DNA of 64,000 nt from Bacillota bacterium (GCA_023437715.1 JAEZFK010000053.1:124001-188000), one strand, 5' to 3'; numbered from the stretch's first letter, positions 34,559-42,668 are shown. A program made the numbers and translations. The notes: generated by a model not told the origin, from the sequence alone.

Positions 34559-35215
34559 ATGAAACGAGAGATTGATTTAAAGGAGATTTCAGATGGGAAA
34601 TTGTACGGCTTAAACGACATGGTAAAAGCGGATTGCGGAGATTGCAAAGGCTGCTCTGCCTGCTGCCGGGGAATGGGGCAGTCGATCACCTTGGATCCCT
34701 TAGACTGCTTCCGTCTGACGGAAAATCTTCATTGCACTTTAGAAGCACTGCTTACCCGGGAACTGGAATTAAACGTGGTGGATGGAATTGTACTGCCCAA
34801 TCTCAAAATGGAAAGCCCGGAGGAGTGCTGCGGCTTTCTCGGCCACGAGGGCCGCTGCCGGATTCACAGCTTCCGCCCCGGAATCTGCCGTCTGTTCCCC
34901 TTAGGCCGTATTTATGAAGACCAGAGCTTCCAATACTTCCTCCAGGTACACGAATGCAAAATGGAGCACAGAGCCAAGGTAAAGGTCCGCAAATGGATCG
35001 ATACGCCTGATGTAAAGCGCTATGAAAAGTTCATATCTGACTGGCATTATTTTTTAAAGGAAGTGAAGAAAAGAATAGAAGAAACCCAGGACCAGACCCT
35101 TGCGAAAAACGCCAGCCTATATGTTTTAAAACAGTTTTATCTCACACCCTATGACAGGGAACAGGATTTTTTCGATCAGTTCGGTAAAAGGCTTGAAGCG
35201 GCTTCTTTCTTATGA
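34559..35215 (+). CDS. YkgJ-family cysteine-cluster protein
   Basis: 218 residues. The cysteine cluster is at about 26-37 (CGDCKGCSACCRG), and a second group lies further on (ECCGFLGHEGRCRIHSFRPGICRLFPLG), the pattern of the UPF0153/YkgJ family, probably a zinc or Fe-S site. The C-terminal third is helical and charged. ATG 34559 fits GTGAGGA spacing better than ATG 34550. It lies 51 nt before pyrF, so it may share the pyr transcript. Function unknown. Confidence 0.83.
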   Translation: MKREIDLKEISDGKLYGLNDMVKADCGDCKGCSACCRGMGQSITLDPLDCFRLTENLHCTLEALLTRELELNVVDGIVLPNLKMESPEECCGFLGHEGRCRIHSFRPGICRLFPLGRIYEDQSFQYFLQVHECKMEHRAKVKVRKWIDTPDVKRYEKFISDWHYFLKEVKKRIEETQDQTLAKNASLYVLKQFYLTPYDREQDFFDQFGKRLEAASFL

Positions 35216-35266
35216 TAGAATTGGAAAGAATAGAGAAAAAAGCTGCCAAGAACCAAGGAGGAGACA

Positions 35267-36184
35267 ATGATTACTCAGTTAATAGACAGGATTCAGAAAA
35301 CAAAGGCGCCGGTCTGTGTCGGCCTTGACCCCATGCTAAATTATATACCGGAGCATGTGATAAAAAAGGCATTTGAAGAATTCGGCGAGACCTTGGCGGG
35401 AGCAGCGGAAGCTATCTGGCAGTATAATAAGGAAATTGTGGATCACGTCTATGATCTGATCCCTTCTGTCAAGCCCCAGATCGCCATGTATGAACAGTTT
35501 GGCATTGAAGGCCTTAAGGCATATGAAAAGACAGTAAAGTACTGTCAGGAAAAGGGACTCCTTGTTATCGGAGACGCCAAAAGAGGCGACATCGGCTCCA
35601 CGTCAGCCGCTTATGCTGTGGGCCATATCGGCAGGGTGAAAATCGGAAATAAAAGCTTTTCCGCTTTCGGAACAGATTTCCTTACGGTCAACCCGTACCT
35701 GGGAACCGATGGGGTGAAGCCCTTTGTGGATGTATGCAAGGAAGAGGACAAGGGCCTCTTTGTTCTTGTGAAGACATCCAACCCCTCCAGCGGAGAATTC
35801 CAGGATCAGCTGACAGGCGGAAAGCCTTTGTATGAGCTGGTTGCAGAAAAAGTGGTGGAGTGGGGAGCTGACTCCATGGATGGAAAATACAGCAATGTAG
35901 GAGCTGTCGTAGGGGCTACCTACCCGGAGATGAGCAGGGTTTTACGAAAGCTCATGCCTAACACCTACTTCCTTGTGCCCGGATACGGCGCTCAGGGCGG
36001 AACAGCAGAGGATTTGAAGTACTGCTTTAATGAGGATGGCCTGGGAGCCATTGTAAACTCCTCCAGAGGAATTATCGCTGCTTACAAGCTGGATAAATAC
36101 AAAGCTTTCGGTGCGGAGCATTTCGGCGAAGCCTCCAGGCAGGCGGTGATCGACATGGTGGCCGATATCAACAGCGTACTATAG
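35267..36184 (+). CDS. pyrF: Orotidine 5'-phosphate decarboxylase (type 2)
   Basis: Last step to UMP. It has 305 residues, the long type-2 form also found in mycobacteria and many Clostridia. VCVGLDPML and the catalytic segment IGDAKRGDIGSTSAAYA are present; VPGYGAQGG is the phosphate loop. AAGGAGG precedes ATG 35267. First of the run pyrF-pyrK-pyrD. Confidence 0.96.
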   Translation: MITQLIDRIQKTKAPVCVGLDPMLNYIPEHVIKKAFEEFGETLAGAAEAIWQYNKEIVDHVYDLIPSVKPQIAMYEQFGIEGLKAYEKTVKYCQEKGLLVIGDAKRGDIGSTSAAYAVGHIGRVKIGNKSFSAFGTDFLTVNPYLGTDGVKPFVDVCKEEDKGLFVLVKTSNPSSGEFQDQLTGGKPLYELVAEKVVEWGADSMDGKYSNVGAVVGATYPEMSRVLRKLMPNTYFLVPGYGAQGGTAEDLKYCFNEDGLGAIVNSSRGIIAAYKLDKYKAFGAEHFGEASRQAVIDMVADINSVL

Positions 36185-36193
36185 GAGAAGAAC

Positions 36194-36970
36194 ATGGCAA
36201 AGATACAGGAAATTGCAGCGGTTGCCAGTCAGGAAAGACTGTCAGACGATGTGTTCAGTATGTGGATCGAAACAAAAGAAATTACTGCCCAGGCGACGCC
36301 GGGACAGTTTATTTCTGTATATACAAGGGATGGTTCCAAGCTTCTGCCCCGTCCCATCAGCATTTGCGAAAACGATAAGGAAAATGGACGGCTGCGGATC
36401 GTCTACCGTGTCGTCGGCGCAGGGACGGAAGAGTTTTCTTCCTATAAGCCAGGAGATGCTATAGAGATTCTGGGCCCTCTGGGAAACGGTTTTCCTCTTG
36501 AAGCAGGAGCAAAAGGCAGAAAGGCCCTTTTGATCGGAGGCGGCATCGGAATTCCTCCCATGCTGGAGCTGGCAAAGCACCTGGAATGCGAAAAGCAGAT
36601 GGTCCTCGGCTACCGGGACGTATTGTTTTTAAATGAGGAATTTCTTCCCTACGGGGAGGTCTTTGTTGCAACAGAGGACGGAAGTGCAGGAACAAAGGGC
36701 AATGTGTTAAATGCCATCAAGGACCACGGCCTGAAAGGGGACGTGATTTTTGCCTGCGGTCCAACTCCCATGCTGAGGGCCTTAAAGGCTTATGCAGCGG
36801 AAAACCATCTGGAATGCTATCTTTCTCTGGAAGAGAAGATGGCCTGCGGCATCGGCGCCTGTCTTGCCTGCGTATGCAAGAGCCCGGACATAGACAGCCA
36901 TTCCATGGTTCACAATAAGCGCATCTGTAAGGACGGACCTGTATTTAAGGCAGAGGAGGTGGAGCTTTGA
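36194..36970 (+). CDS. pyrK: Dihydroorotate dehydrogenase electron-transfer subunit
   Basis: FAD and 2Fe-2S subunit that passes electrons from PyrD to NAD+. It has 258 residues. The FAD domain has LLPRPISIC (about 49-57), the NAD-type loop is LLIGGGIGIPPMLELAK, and the C-terminal 2Fe-2S ligands sit in MACGIGACLACVC plus a later Cys (RICKDGPVF). Nine nt after pyrF; its stop overlaps the pyrD start. Confidence 0.96.
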   Translation: MAKIQEIAAVASQERLSDDVFSMWIETKEITAQATPGQFISVYTRDGSKLLPRPISICENDKENGRLRIVYRVVGAGTEEFSSYKPGDAIEILGPLGNGFPLEAGAKGRKALLIGGGIGIPPMLELAKHLECEKQMVLGYRDVLFLNEEFLPYGEVFVATEDGSAGTKGNVLNAIKDHGLKGDVIFACGPTPMLRALKAYAAENHLECYLSLEEKMACGIGACLACVCKSPDIDSHSMVHNKRICKDGPVFKAEEVEL

Positions 36971-37872
36971 TGAATCTGAAAGTAAATCTGGCCGGAGTAG
37001 AGCTTAAAAACCCGGTGATGACCGCTTCCGGCACCTTTGGTTCCGGCGAGGAATACAGCGAAATGATCGATTTAAACTGCCTGGGTGCAGTTGTGACCAA
37101 GGGTGTTGCCAATGTGCCTTGGCCCGGAAATCCCACCCCCAGAATCGCGGAAACCTACGGCGGAATGCTCAATGCCATCGGCCTTCAGAATCCGGGAATG
37201 GAAGTTTTCGTCAAGCGGGATCTGCCGTTTTTAAAGAAATACGATACAAAAGTCATTGTCAATGTATGCGGAAAGACCACAGAGGACTATATCCAGGTGG
37301 TGGAACGCCTGGCGGATGAGCCGGTGGATATGCTGGAAATCAACATTTCCTGCCCCAATGTAAAAGAGGGAGGGATAGCTTTCGGACAGGACCCAAAAGC
37401 GGTGGAGGCCATTACAAGGGAAGTGAAAAGATATGCAAAGCAGCCGGTCATCATGAAGCTTAGCCCCAATGTGACGGATATTACGGAAATGGCAAGGGCG
37501 GCGGAAGCAGGAGGCGCGGACGTGCTGTCCCTCATCAACACCCTGACCGGCATGAAAATCGACGTCAACCGCAGGACCTTTGCCCTGGCCAATAAAACCG
37601 GAGGCTTATCCGGCCCTGCCGTAAAGCCCATTGCCGTTCGTATGGTATATCAGACGGCCAATGCGGTAAAGCTGCCCATTATCGGAATGGGAGGCATCAT
37701 GAATGCAGAGGATGCCATGGAATTTATTCTGGCCGGAGCTACGGCGGTTTCCGTGGGAACCGTTAATTTCCGGAACCCTTATGCAGCTGAGGAAGTGGTC
37801 CGGGGCCTGGAAGAATACATGAAGAAATATCAGATACAGGACATCAGAGAGCTCATAGGAGCGGTCTGTTAA
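36970..37872 (+). CDS. pyrD: Dihydroorotate dehydrogenase B (NAD+), catalytic subunit
   Basis: Class 1B enzyme working with PyrK. It has 300 residues. TASGTFGSGEEY carries FMN contacts, the catalytic cysteine is in NISCPNVKEGG (about residue 128), and GMGGIMNAEDAMEFI is the phosphate site. ATG 36970 overlaps the pyrK stop (TGATG), indicating coupled translation. The following gene should be pyrE, but only its first codons remain before the inserted element. Confidence 0.97.
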   Translation: MNLKVNLAGVELKNPVMTASGTFGSGEEYSEMIDLNCLGAVVTKGVANVPWPGNPTPRIAETYGGMLNAIGLQNPGMEVFVKRDLPFLKKYDTKVIVNVCGKTTEDYIQVVERLADEPVDMLEINISCPNVKEGGIAFGQDPKAVEAITREVKRYAKQPVIMKLSPNVTDITEMARAAEAGGADVLSLINTLTGMKIDVNRRTFALANKTGGLSGPAVKPIAVRMVYQTANAVKLPIIGMGGIMNAEDAMEFILAGATAVSVGTVNFRNPYAAEEVVRGLEEYMKKYQIQDIRELIGAVC

Positions 37873-37904
37873 TACGGATCATTTTGAATAGAGAGAGCGA
37901 AAAA

Positions 37905-37941
37905 ATGGAACAGTATAAGCAGGAATTTATTGAATTTATGG
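37905..37941 (+). repeat. Left attachment-site repeat (attL core)
   Basis: 37 bp identical to 42874-42910, starting at the pyrE ATG. Homology stops sharply on both sides: the preceding bases are AAAAA here versus CATT at the right copy, and the following bases are CATG versus TGGA. Confidence 0.85.
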
Positions 37942-37967
37942 CATGTTCCGGCTTTAGAATCTATTAA
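37905..37967 (+). pseudogene. Truncated 5' copy of pyrE left by the insertion
   Basis: Codes for MEQYKQEFIEFM, identical to the true PyrE start, then runs into element sequence (ACSGFRIY) and stops. It lies 32 nt after pyrD, where pyrE would sit in the ancestral operon. Confidence 0.85.
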
Positions 37968-37982
37968 TCCATTAAAATGCTC

Positions 37983-37999
37983 GGTGTAAAAATGGTGTA
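37983..37999 (+). repeat. 17-bp sub-terminal direct repeat, left copy
   Basis: GGTGTAAAAATGGTGTA is identical to 42793-42809 near the right end, where it is the last coding stretch of the integrase remnant. In this copy the same frame (GVKMV) is open into a few more codons. Confidence 0.6.
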
Positions 38000-38062
38000 C
38001 CTCATAGGGAAAAGTTGACATGTTAGGACATTAGCATTTATGCGAAGTTTGTTGAAACGGTT

Positions 38063-38094
38063 AAAAGGCATTGGATTATTCCAGTGCCTTTTTA
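38063..38094 (+). terminator. Terminator at the left end of the element
   Basis: AAAAGGCATTGGA pairs with TCCAGTGCCTTTT (one T-G pair) across TTAT, followed by T. It should stop transcription coming from pyrFKD. A near copy lies at 39593-39626. Confidence 0.85.
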
Positions 38095-38210
38095 TAATGT
38101 CTGGATTGGAACTGCTGAAAACGCAATTTCAATTGAAAATATCATTTTACTTCTATTTATTGGGAATTTCTGGTAAAATATACTTATAACATATATATGG
38201 GGGTATTGAT

Positions 38211-38897
38211 ATGAGGAAGCTTTTAAAGGCAGTTTTAACAACGGCGGTAATTTTGGTAACAACTTCTATGATCTCATTTGCTGGTGAATGGAAGCAAGAT
38301 GGTACAGGTTGGTGGTATCAGAATGATGATGGCAGTTATCCAGTTTCTTCTTGGAAAGAGATTGATGGTAAGCAATACTATTTTGATGCAAGTGGCTATA
38401 TGCTTCATGATACTACTACACCAGATGGTTATAAGGTCGGATCCGATGGCATAAAAATGTCATACATTACCGGAGATGCAACTGGAATTAATCTTGTTAT
38501 GTCGCCTGATATCGACCCGGAAACGCCATTTGTAGGATTTATGTATGAGAATAAAACCGATCATGATATGATTATATACGGGAAGGATGCCCTTTTTGGA
38601 GATAACATTTCTAAATATTATAATCGTAGATTGGAGCTTTTTGACCAGGATAGGTTTGAAAAAGAAACTATAATAGCTACTCTGAATTCTATAACTGTTA
38701 AACCAAAAGAAAATAAGATTATACTTTTTCATGTGATAGGTGATGAAACCCGTTATCACAGGGATTCAGCTATATGGTTTGCTATGGAAACAGACGGTCA
38801 GGCCTATATGTGCAGAGCATCATATAACGATGGAATTGAATTAACCAACATGAATGAGTATGATAGCAATGAATTAAATATTGAGATGTTCAGATAA
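38211..38897 (+). CDS. Secreted protein with cell-wall-binding repeats (element cargo)
   Basis: 228 residues. A signal peptide (MRKLLKAVLTTAVILVTTSM, cleavage near SFAGE) is followed by cell-wall-binding-type repeats: EWKQDGTGWWYQNDDGSYP, SSWKEIDGKQYYFDASGYM and YKVGSDGIK. The C-terminal ~150 residues form a domain I do not recognise, rich in beta-type sequence (TPFVGFMYENKTDHDMIIYG), perhaps like FxLD/immunoglobulin-type surface domains. AT-rich codon use (ATA, TTA, AAT) differs from the flanking pyr genes. Confidence 0.75.
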   Translation: MRKLLKAVLTTAVILVTTSMISFAGEWKQDGTGWWYQNDDGSYPVSSWKEIDGKQYYFDASGYMLHDTTTPDGYKVGSDGIKMSYITGDATGINLVMSPDIDPETPFVGFMYENKTDHDMIIYGKDALFGDNISKYYNRRLELFDQDRFEKETIIATLNSITVKPKENKIILFHVIGDETRYHRDSAIWFAMETDGQAYMCRASYNDGIELTNMNEYDSNELNIEMFR

Positions 38898-39163
38898 GAG
38901 CAGACTTTTGTACCTGGGTTGGGCAGTTATTAGGGCAAATTAAGGGGCCAGGGTACAAGTATGGAATAGTAATTCCAAAAACCAAATCATATATCAATAA
39001 AGCCAGACAGCTCTCAGTGTATTTAAGATGGCAATTAAATATACATATATTGTTGATAATGAGCTTGGTGATATCGAAGTAATAACGCCGAATTCTAAGC
39101 TTCAACTAAGGAGTTTTGGGCGTGAATGATACAGTATAATAAAAATGGAAGGTAAAATTTATT
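38898..39163. other. Intergenic stretch with an inverted repeat and a short gene remnant
   Basis: TTGTACCTGG (38908) and CCAGGGTACAA (38948) form an imperfect inverted repeat. A 33-codon frame (39028-39129, MAIKYTYIVDNELGDIEVI) may be the relic of a larger gene; it has no ribosome site. Nothing else is recognisable. Confidence 0.4.
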
Positions 39164-39565
39164 ATGATTGAATGTCCAAGTTGTAAAAATAATGTATTGC
39201 TCAATGATGGAAAATGTCCAATATGCGGCTGCTCTGTATCAAATAGCTATATAGAATCTGTAGAGCGGAAGGAAAATACCGCGAGTAAAATGAGTCCGGT
39301 AACTATTCTGCATATTTTATGTGCTATTTTTGTGATTGCTTCCTGTATATTCTTTTGGAAAGCATACGATGTGAAGAATAATTACTTTTATTCAGAATAT
39401 TCAGATTCATTTAATAAAAACGCCTATGTTGGTGGTGATGCTTACAATATTATCATTAACGGAACTTATTTTGCGGGATACTCAGTAATTGCCTCTTCAT
39501 GCATTGTATGTGGAATGATCTCATTTAGTACTGGCTTATTGTTGGCTAAGAAGAAAGAAGAATAA
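39164..39565 (+). CDS. Zinc-ribbon membrane protein (element cargo)
   Basis: 133 residues. The N-terminal zinc ribbon is CPSCKNNVLLNDGKCPICGC (Cys at 4, 7, 18 and 21). It is followed by a membrane segment (VTILHILCAIFVIASCIFFW, about 44-63), an extracellular loop rich in Asn and Tyr, and a second membrane segment (YSVIASSCIVCGMISFSTGLLL, about 107-128). Role unknown. AT-rich like its neighbours. Confidence 0.7.
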   Translation: MIECPSCKNNVLLNDGKCPICGCSVSNSYIESVERKENTASKMSPVTILHILCAIFVIASCIFFWKAYDVKNNYFYSEYSDSFNKNAYVGGDAYNIIINGTYFAGYSVIASSCIVCGMISFSTGLLLAKKKEE

Positions 39566-39592
39566 GGAAATAAGAATATTGCAGTCAGTTAG

Positions 39593-39626
39593 AAGGCATT
39601 GGAGAATAATAATCCAGTGCCTTTTA
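39593..39626 (+). terminator. Terminator, near copy of the one at 38063
   Basis: AAGGCATTGGA pairs with TCCAGTGCCTT across 9 nt, then TTTA. Stem and arms are almost the same as at 38063-38094. Confidence 0.75.
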
Positions 39627-39871
39627 TAGTGCTTATAAATCAAATCAGAAAAAGTCTTAGAGGGAAGAGAATTATTGGAGTTGATACAAGCAGAGAGTTT
39701 GCGTTCTATGCTTTATAAAATCATGTATATCAGGAATTGGACTTAGAGAAATAATTCAGTATGAAAGAACCGATTCAATACAAGATGCCACCCAATATCG
39801 CTGTAATTTTCAGTCGGCGGCATTAAGCATTCTGTGGTTTGCTAATATCCTGGATATGGTTTTGTATGCGA
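39627..39871. other. Non-coding AT-rich stretch
   Basis: Together with its flanks this makes a 370-bp gene-free gap in the element. No frame of useful length and no recognisable RNA were seen; it looks like decayed sequence. Confidence 0.4.
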
Positions 39872-39916
39872 TTTTAAATAGTATAAAACTGGGAATAAGT
39901 TTAATACTATTTAAAA
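39872..39916. repeat. 19-bp inverted repeat upstream of the metallophosphoesterase gene
   Basis: The arms at 39872-39890 and 39898-39916 are complementary at 18 of 19 positions and enclose a 7-nt loop (GGGAATA). The ends are TTTTAAATAGTAT and ATACTATTTAAAA. It lies 20 nt before the coding start, so it could be an operator, or a hairpin that blocks read-through in both directions. Confidence 0.75.
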
Positions 39917-39935
39917 AAGTGTATCTGGAGCAAAG

Positions 39936-40838
39936 ATGAGAGCAAATAAAAGACTGACTAGGGCATTTAGAAATGCTACAAACATAACAATTGATAAAAA
40001 TTCGAAATATATATTCTTTAGTGATTGTCATAGAGGTGATGACAGTGTTTCTGATATGTTTATCAGAAACCAGAATGTGTTTTTACATGCTCTGAATTAT
40101 TATTATAAAGAAGGCTATGTCTATGTAGAGGTAGGCGATGGCGATGAACTATGGGAATATAAGAACTTCAGTGTTATTCGGCTTGCACATACCGATGTGT
40201 TTACAGTAATGAAAAAGTTTTATGATTCCGGAAAGCTTATTATGTTATATGGGAATCATAATATTTATCTGAAGTCGAAACATTTCGTAAAAGCTAATTA
40301 TTATCGATATTATGATGAATACAATCAAAAAACTGAAGATTTGTTTAAGGGATTAGAACCAAAAGAGGCTTTAGTCTTTCATTATAAGAACAGCAGACAG
40401 AAGATATTTGTTCTTCATGGACATCAAGGAGATTTTATGAATGATCAGCTATGGTTTCTGTCCATGCTGCTGCTTCGCTATTTGTGGAGGTATCTTCATC
40501 TTGTGGGTTTTGATAATCCTACAAGTCCTGCCCGTAATTTATATAAAAGGCACAAAATAGAAAGGATATATGATGAATGGATAGAAAAGAATAAAACTAT
40601 GCTGATTTGTGGACATACCCACAGACCAAAATTTCCAAAAGCAGATGATCTCCCATATTTTAATACAGGATGCTGCATCCGAACCCGAGGGATATCAGGA
40701 ATTGAGATAATAAATGGTGAAATTTTATTGGTTGACTGGAGAGTAGCAGCCGATGAAAATGGTGGCCTTCAGATCCGTCGTACCGTGGCCAGAGGACCAG
40801 AACCTATTGAAAAGTATGACAGAACACGTAAAAAGTAA
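39936..40838 (+). CDS. Calcineurin-like metallophosphoesterase (element cargo)
   Basis: 300 residues. All five metal-binding blocks are present: FFSDCHRGDD (about 27-36), VGDGDELWE (about 67-75), LYGNHN (about 104-109), LHGHQGDF (about 166-173) and CGHTHRPKF (about 226-234). The layout recalls LpxH/UDP-diacylglucosamine hydrolase-like enzymes, but a Gram-positive host lacks that substrate, so the substrate is open. No signal peptide. The 19-bp inverted repeat precedes it. Codon use is AT-rich, unlike pyr genes. Confidence 0.88.
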   Translation: MRANKRLTRAFRNATNITIDKNSKYIFFSDCHRGDDSVSDMFIRNQNVFLHALNYYYKEGYVYVEVGDGDELWEYKNFSVIRLAHTDVFTVMKKFYDSGKLIMLYGNHNIYLKSKHFVKANYYRYYDEYNQKTEDLFKGLEPKEALVFHYKNSRQKIFVLHGHQGDFMNDQLWFLSMLLLRYLWRYLHLVGFDNPTSPARNLYKRHKIERIYDEWIEKNKTMLICGHTHRPKFPKADDLPYFNTGCCIRTRGISGIEIINGEILLVDWRVAADENGGLQIRRTVARGPEPIEKYDRTRKK

Positions 40839-41018
40839 TTATCAGTGCTAGAGCGCAACAACAATTAAGCACAAGAAAAGGCAGGAGTTACGGAAATTTA
40901 AATCGTGAAGTAACGGGACTGTTCTAAAGTTTTATTTTATGGAGAAAAGAAGAAAGGACGAGTCTCCCGAAAGACAGGCACTATGTGAAATGGTTAGCAA
41001 ATACCTGAAAAAAACCGG

Positions 41019-41087
41019 TTGACAATCCCAAAAACAGTTTTATAGTACAAGCATGGGCAAGAACCACCGGAAAATGGCCTTGCCCAT
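41019..41087 (+). promoter_or_regulatory. Orphan promoter followed at once by a hairpin
   Basis: TTGACA (41019-41024), 16-nt spacer, TATAGT (41041-41046). Transcription would start at about 41053, exactly where a hairpin begins: ATGGGCAAG (41053-41061) pairs with CTTGCCCAT (41079-41087). GCTTTTCATTTTT follows at about 41095. No plus-strand gene lies downstream; the PTPS-like gene converges. It may be a tiny RNA or a relic. Confidence 0.45.
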
Positions 41088-41128
41088 AGGAAGTGCTTTT
41101 CATTTTTGCCCTACAAATTCGAGTGAAA

Positions 41129-41692
41129 TTACTTTTTATATCCGCACTTGGGACACACACCATTTTCATTTAAAGCAATACCACACAACGGGCAACGGTC
41201 AATGTCGTTTTTAGTCTCAAATTCTTCGGAAGCCGCGTTAACGCCACTGGTAAATGTAATCTTTGCGATATTCAGCTTATCCTTCAGTAAATCATAAACA
41301 ATCTTGATCATACCCTCAACAGTCATGGTCTCTTTGGTCACAACCAAACGGCACTCCGGATATGCGGTTGCAAGCTCTGTCTTGAAAGCGGGCCCTTTCA
41401 TTTTATTTGTCGGCGCACCGTCCTTAATGCCCTGCTTTTCGTAAACATCGAGGATTGCGGGCAACAGAGGATCGTCTTCCCGCATTATCAGCGCGTGATC
41501 GAAGTTTTTCAGGACTTCCCATGCGGTCTTCTGTATTTCATTGCAAGGGAAAACCATATTGACGCCGGGATTAACAGAATCTTCAACCTCAATCGTCAGG
41601 ATGCCGGTGTGACCGTGCAAATACTGTGCTTCGCCTTTAAATCCAAAGAATCTGTGTGCGTACTGCAGGTCTAATGTTGTGATACTTCTCAT
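41129..41692 (-). CDS. 6-pyruvoyl-tetrahydropterin synthase/QueD-family protein with C-terminal zinc ribbon
   Basis: 187 residues. The PTPS fold is indicated by YAHRFFGF (His13), YLHGHTG (His26 and His28, zinc ligands), FDHALI and VTKETMTVEGM. The residue four before His26, a catalytic Cys in QueD, is Ala22 here. A C-terminal zinc ribbon CPLCGIALNENGVCPKCGYKK (about 167-187) is not part of ordinary QueD. The reaction is therefore uncertain; a queuosine role is only one option. AAGGAG precedes ATG 41692. It is 86 nt after the PerR-like gene, so probably one operon. Confidence 0.8.
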   Translation of the reverse strand: MRSITTLDLQYAHRFFGFKGEAQYLHGHTGILTIEVEDSVNPGVNMVFPCNEIQKTAWEVLKNFDHALIMREDDPLLPAILDVYEKQGIKDGAPTNKMKGPAFKTELATAYPECRLVVTKETMTVEGMIKIVYDLLKDKLNIAKITFTSGVNAASEEFETKNDIDRCPLCGIALNENGVCPKCGYKK

Positions 41693-41778
41693 ACATGTTC
41701 TCCTTATATATGTTATTTACGGGGTGTTTCTATGCTCCCGCATGCGCACTAAATAATACTTTGACCAGATATCTGTAG

Positions 41779-42171
41779 CTATGCCTGAGGATCATTTTTG
41801 CATTCAGGACAGATACCCTTGAAAACGATATCGTGCCCGGTAAATACGAACCCATGGGTATCCTTGATAGACTTCTCCATATCCGTCATATATTCCATGT
41901 CCACATCAAAAACACGACCGCACTTTACACATCTTACGTGATAATGATTGTCGCAAAGATGGTCGAAACGGTCCGCCCCGCCGGGAATCTCCCTTTTTCG
42001 AATATCGCCCGTTTCGCAAAGCCGCTGCAGGTTCCGATACACTGTTCCTCTGCTTATATTGGGGTGTTCCTTAACAAGCTCATCGTAAATCTGGTCTGCA
42101 GTCGCGTGACACTTTAACTTATTTACAGCCTCAAGAACTAAGGCGCATTGAATTGTATTACGTCTAATCAT
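41779..42171 (-). CDS. PerR-type Fur-family regulator
   Basis: 130 residues. Winged helix (about 5-60: CHATADQIYDELVKEHPNIS, RGTVYRNLQRL) and dimerisation domain. All five positions that bind the regulatory metal in Bacillus PerR are occupied by spacing: His22, Asp70, His76, His78 and Asp89. The structural zinc site is Cys81, Cys84, Cys121 and Cys124. An Asp at the last position favours PerR over Fur. GAGG lies 8 nt before ATG 42171. Likely a peroxide- or metal-sensing repressor of itself and the PTPS-like gene. Confidence 0.87.
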   Translation of the reverse strand: MIRRNTIQCALVLEAVNKLKCHATADQIYDELVKEHPNISRGTVYRNLQRLCETGDIRKREIPGGADRFDHLCDNHYHVRCVKCGRVFDVDMEYMTDMEKSIKDTHGFVFTGHDIVFKGICPECKNDPQA

Positions 42172-42200
42172 AAAATCAACCTCATAACAGTATTTATTTC

Positions 42201-42237
42201 TTATTAGGATTATATACTAATAAAAACAACGTGTCAA
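42201..42237 (-). promoter_or_regulatory. Promoter and palindromic operator of the PerR-like gene
   Basis: Minus strand TTGACA (42237-42232), 17-nt spacer, TATAAT (42214-42209), a full consensus. A palindrome TTATTAG-N9-CTAATAA (42201-42223) covers the -10 box. It resembles Fur/PerR-family operators in AT content and size but is not an exact PerR box. Autoregulation is inferred. Confidence 0.75.
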
Positions 42238-42285
42238 GCTTTTTAAATAAGAAATCTTTGTATTACCAGATAAACCAATCAGATT

Positions 42286-42332
42286 CCGGTCAAGGGGAAA
42301 AATTTAAGGCCAAGTCATTAGACCGGCTTTTT
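42286..42332 (+). terminator. Hairpin terminator upstream of the xis-like gene
   Basis: CCGGTC (42286-42291) pairs with GACCGG (42321-42326), followed by CTTTTTTG. Confidence 0.65.
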
Positions 42333-42407
42333 TGCATGTGAAAATATAAAAATTAAGAAAGCAGGAGATAAACTTATAAGTACAGAAACATCAGCAATGA
42401 ATTGAGC

Positions 42408-42569
42408 ATGTTGGATCTACAGTGTTTTTGCGACTATTTGTCTATAAAGCCAACAAAAACAAGAGAACTGCTGCATGATCCCGGAAATGGCTTCACAGTT
42501 AAAATCGGTAAGAGATTGTATGTCCACAAGAGCAAATTGGATAAATGGTTATTAAATCAAATTATATAA
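42408..42569 (+). CDS. Excisionase (Xis)-like small DNA-binding protein
   Basis: 53 residues from ATG 42408. FCDYLSIKPTKTRELLHDPG and FTVKIGKRLYVHKSKLDKWLL follow the winged-helix pattern of Tn916-type excisionases. The frame is open back to 42372 (KYRNISNELSMLDLQ) without a good start codon or ribosome site, so the true N-terminus may be lost. It sits directly before the integrase remnant, the usual xis-int order. Confidence 0.65.
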   Translation: MLDLQCFCDYLSIKPTKTRELLHDPGNGFTVKIGKRLYVHKSKLDKWLLNQII

Positions 42570-42668
42570 TGATTGTTGATTGAAAATACATATTGATTAT
42601 GGTAAAATTAGGGACGGATGTTCTGACATAAATTCTTTCCCCGGATTTTACGCAGGAAGGAGGATATA

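Noticed and set aside
41693..41778. Possible preQ1 riboswitch upstream of the QueD-like gene (GGGAGCATAGAAACACCCCG followed by an A-rich tail on the minus strand)
   Set aside because: The stem is only about 4 bp, the preQ1-contacting C of the AGC-AC motif is not where it should be, and the tail does not pair convincingly with the loop. It also lies inside an operon.
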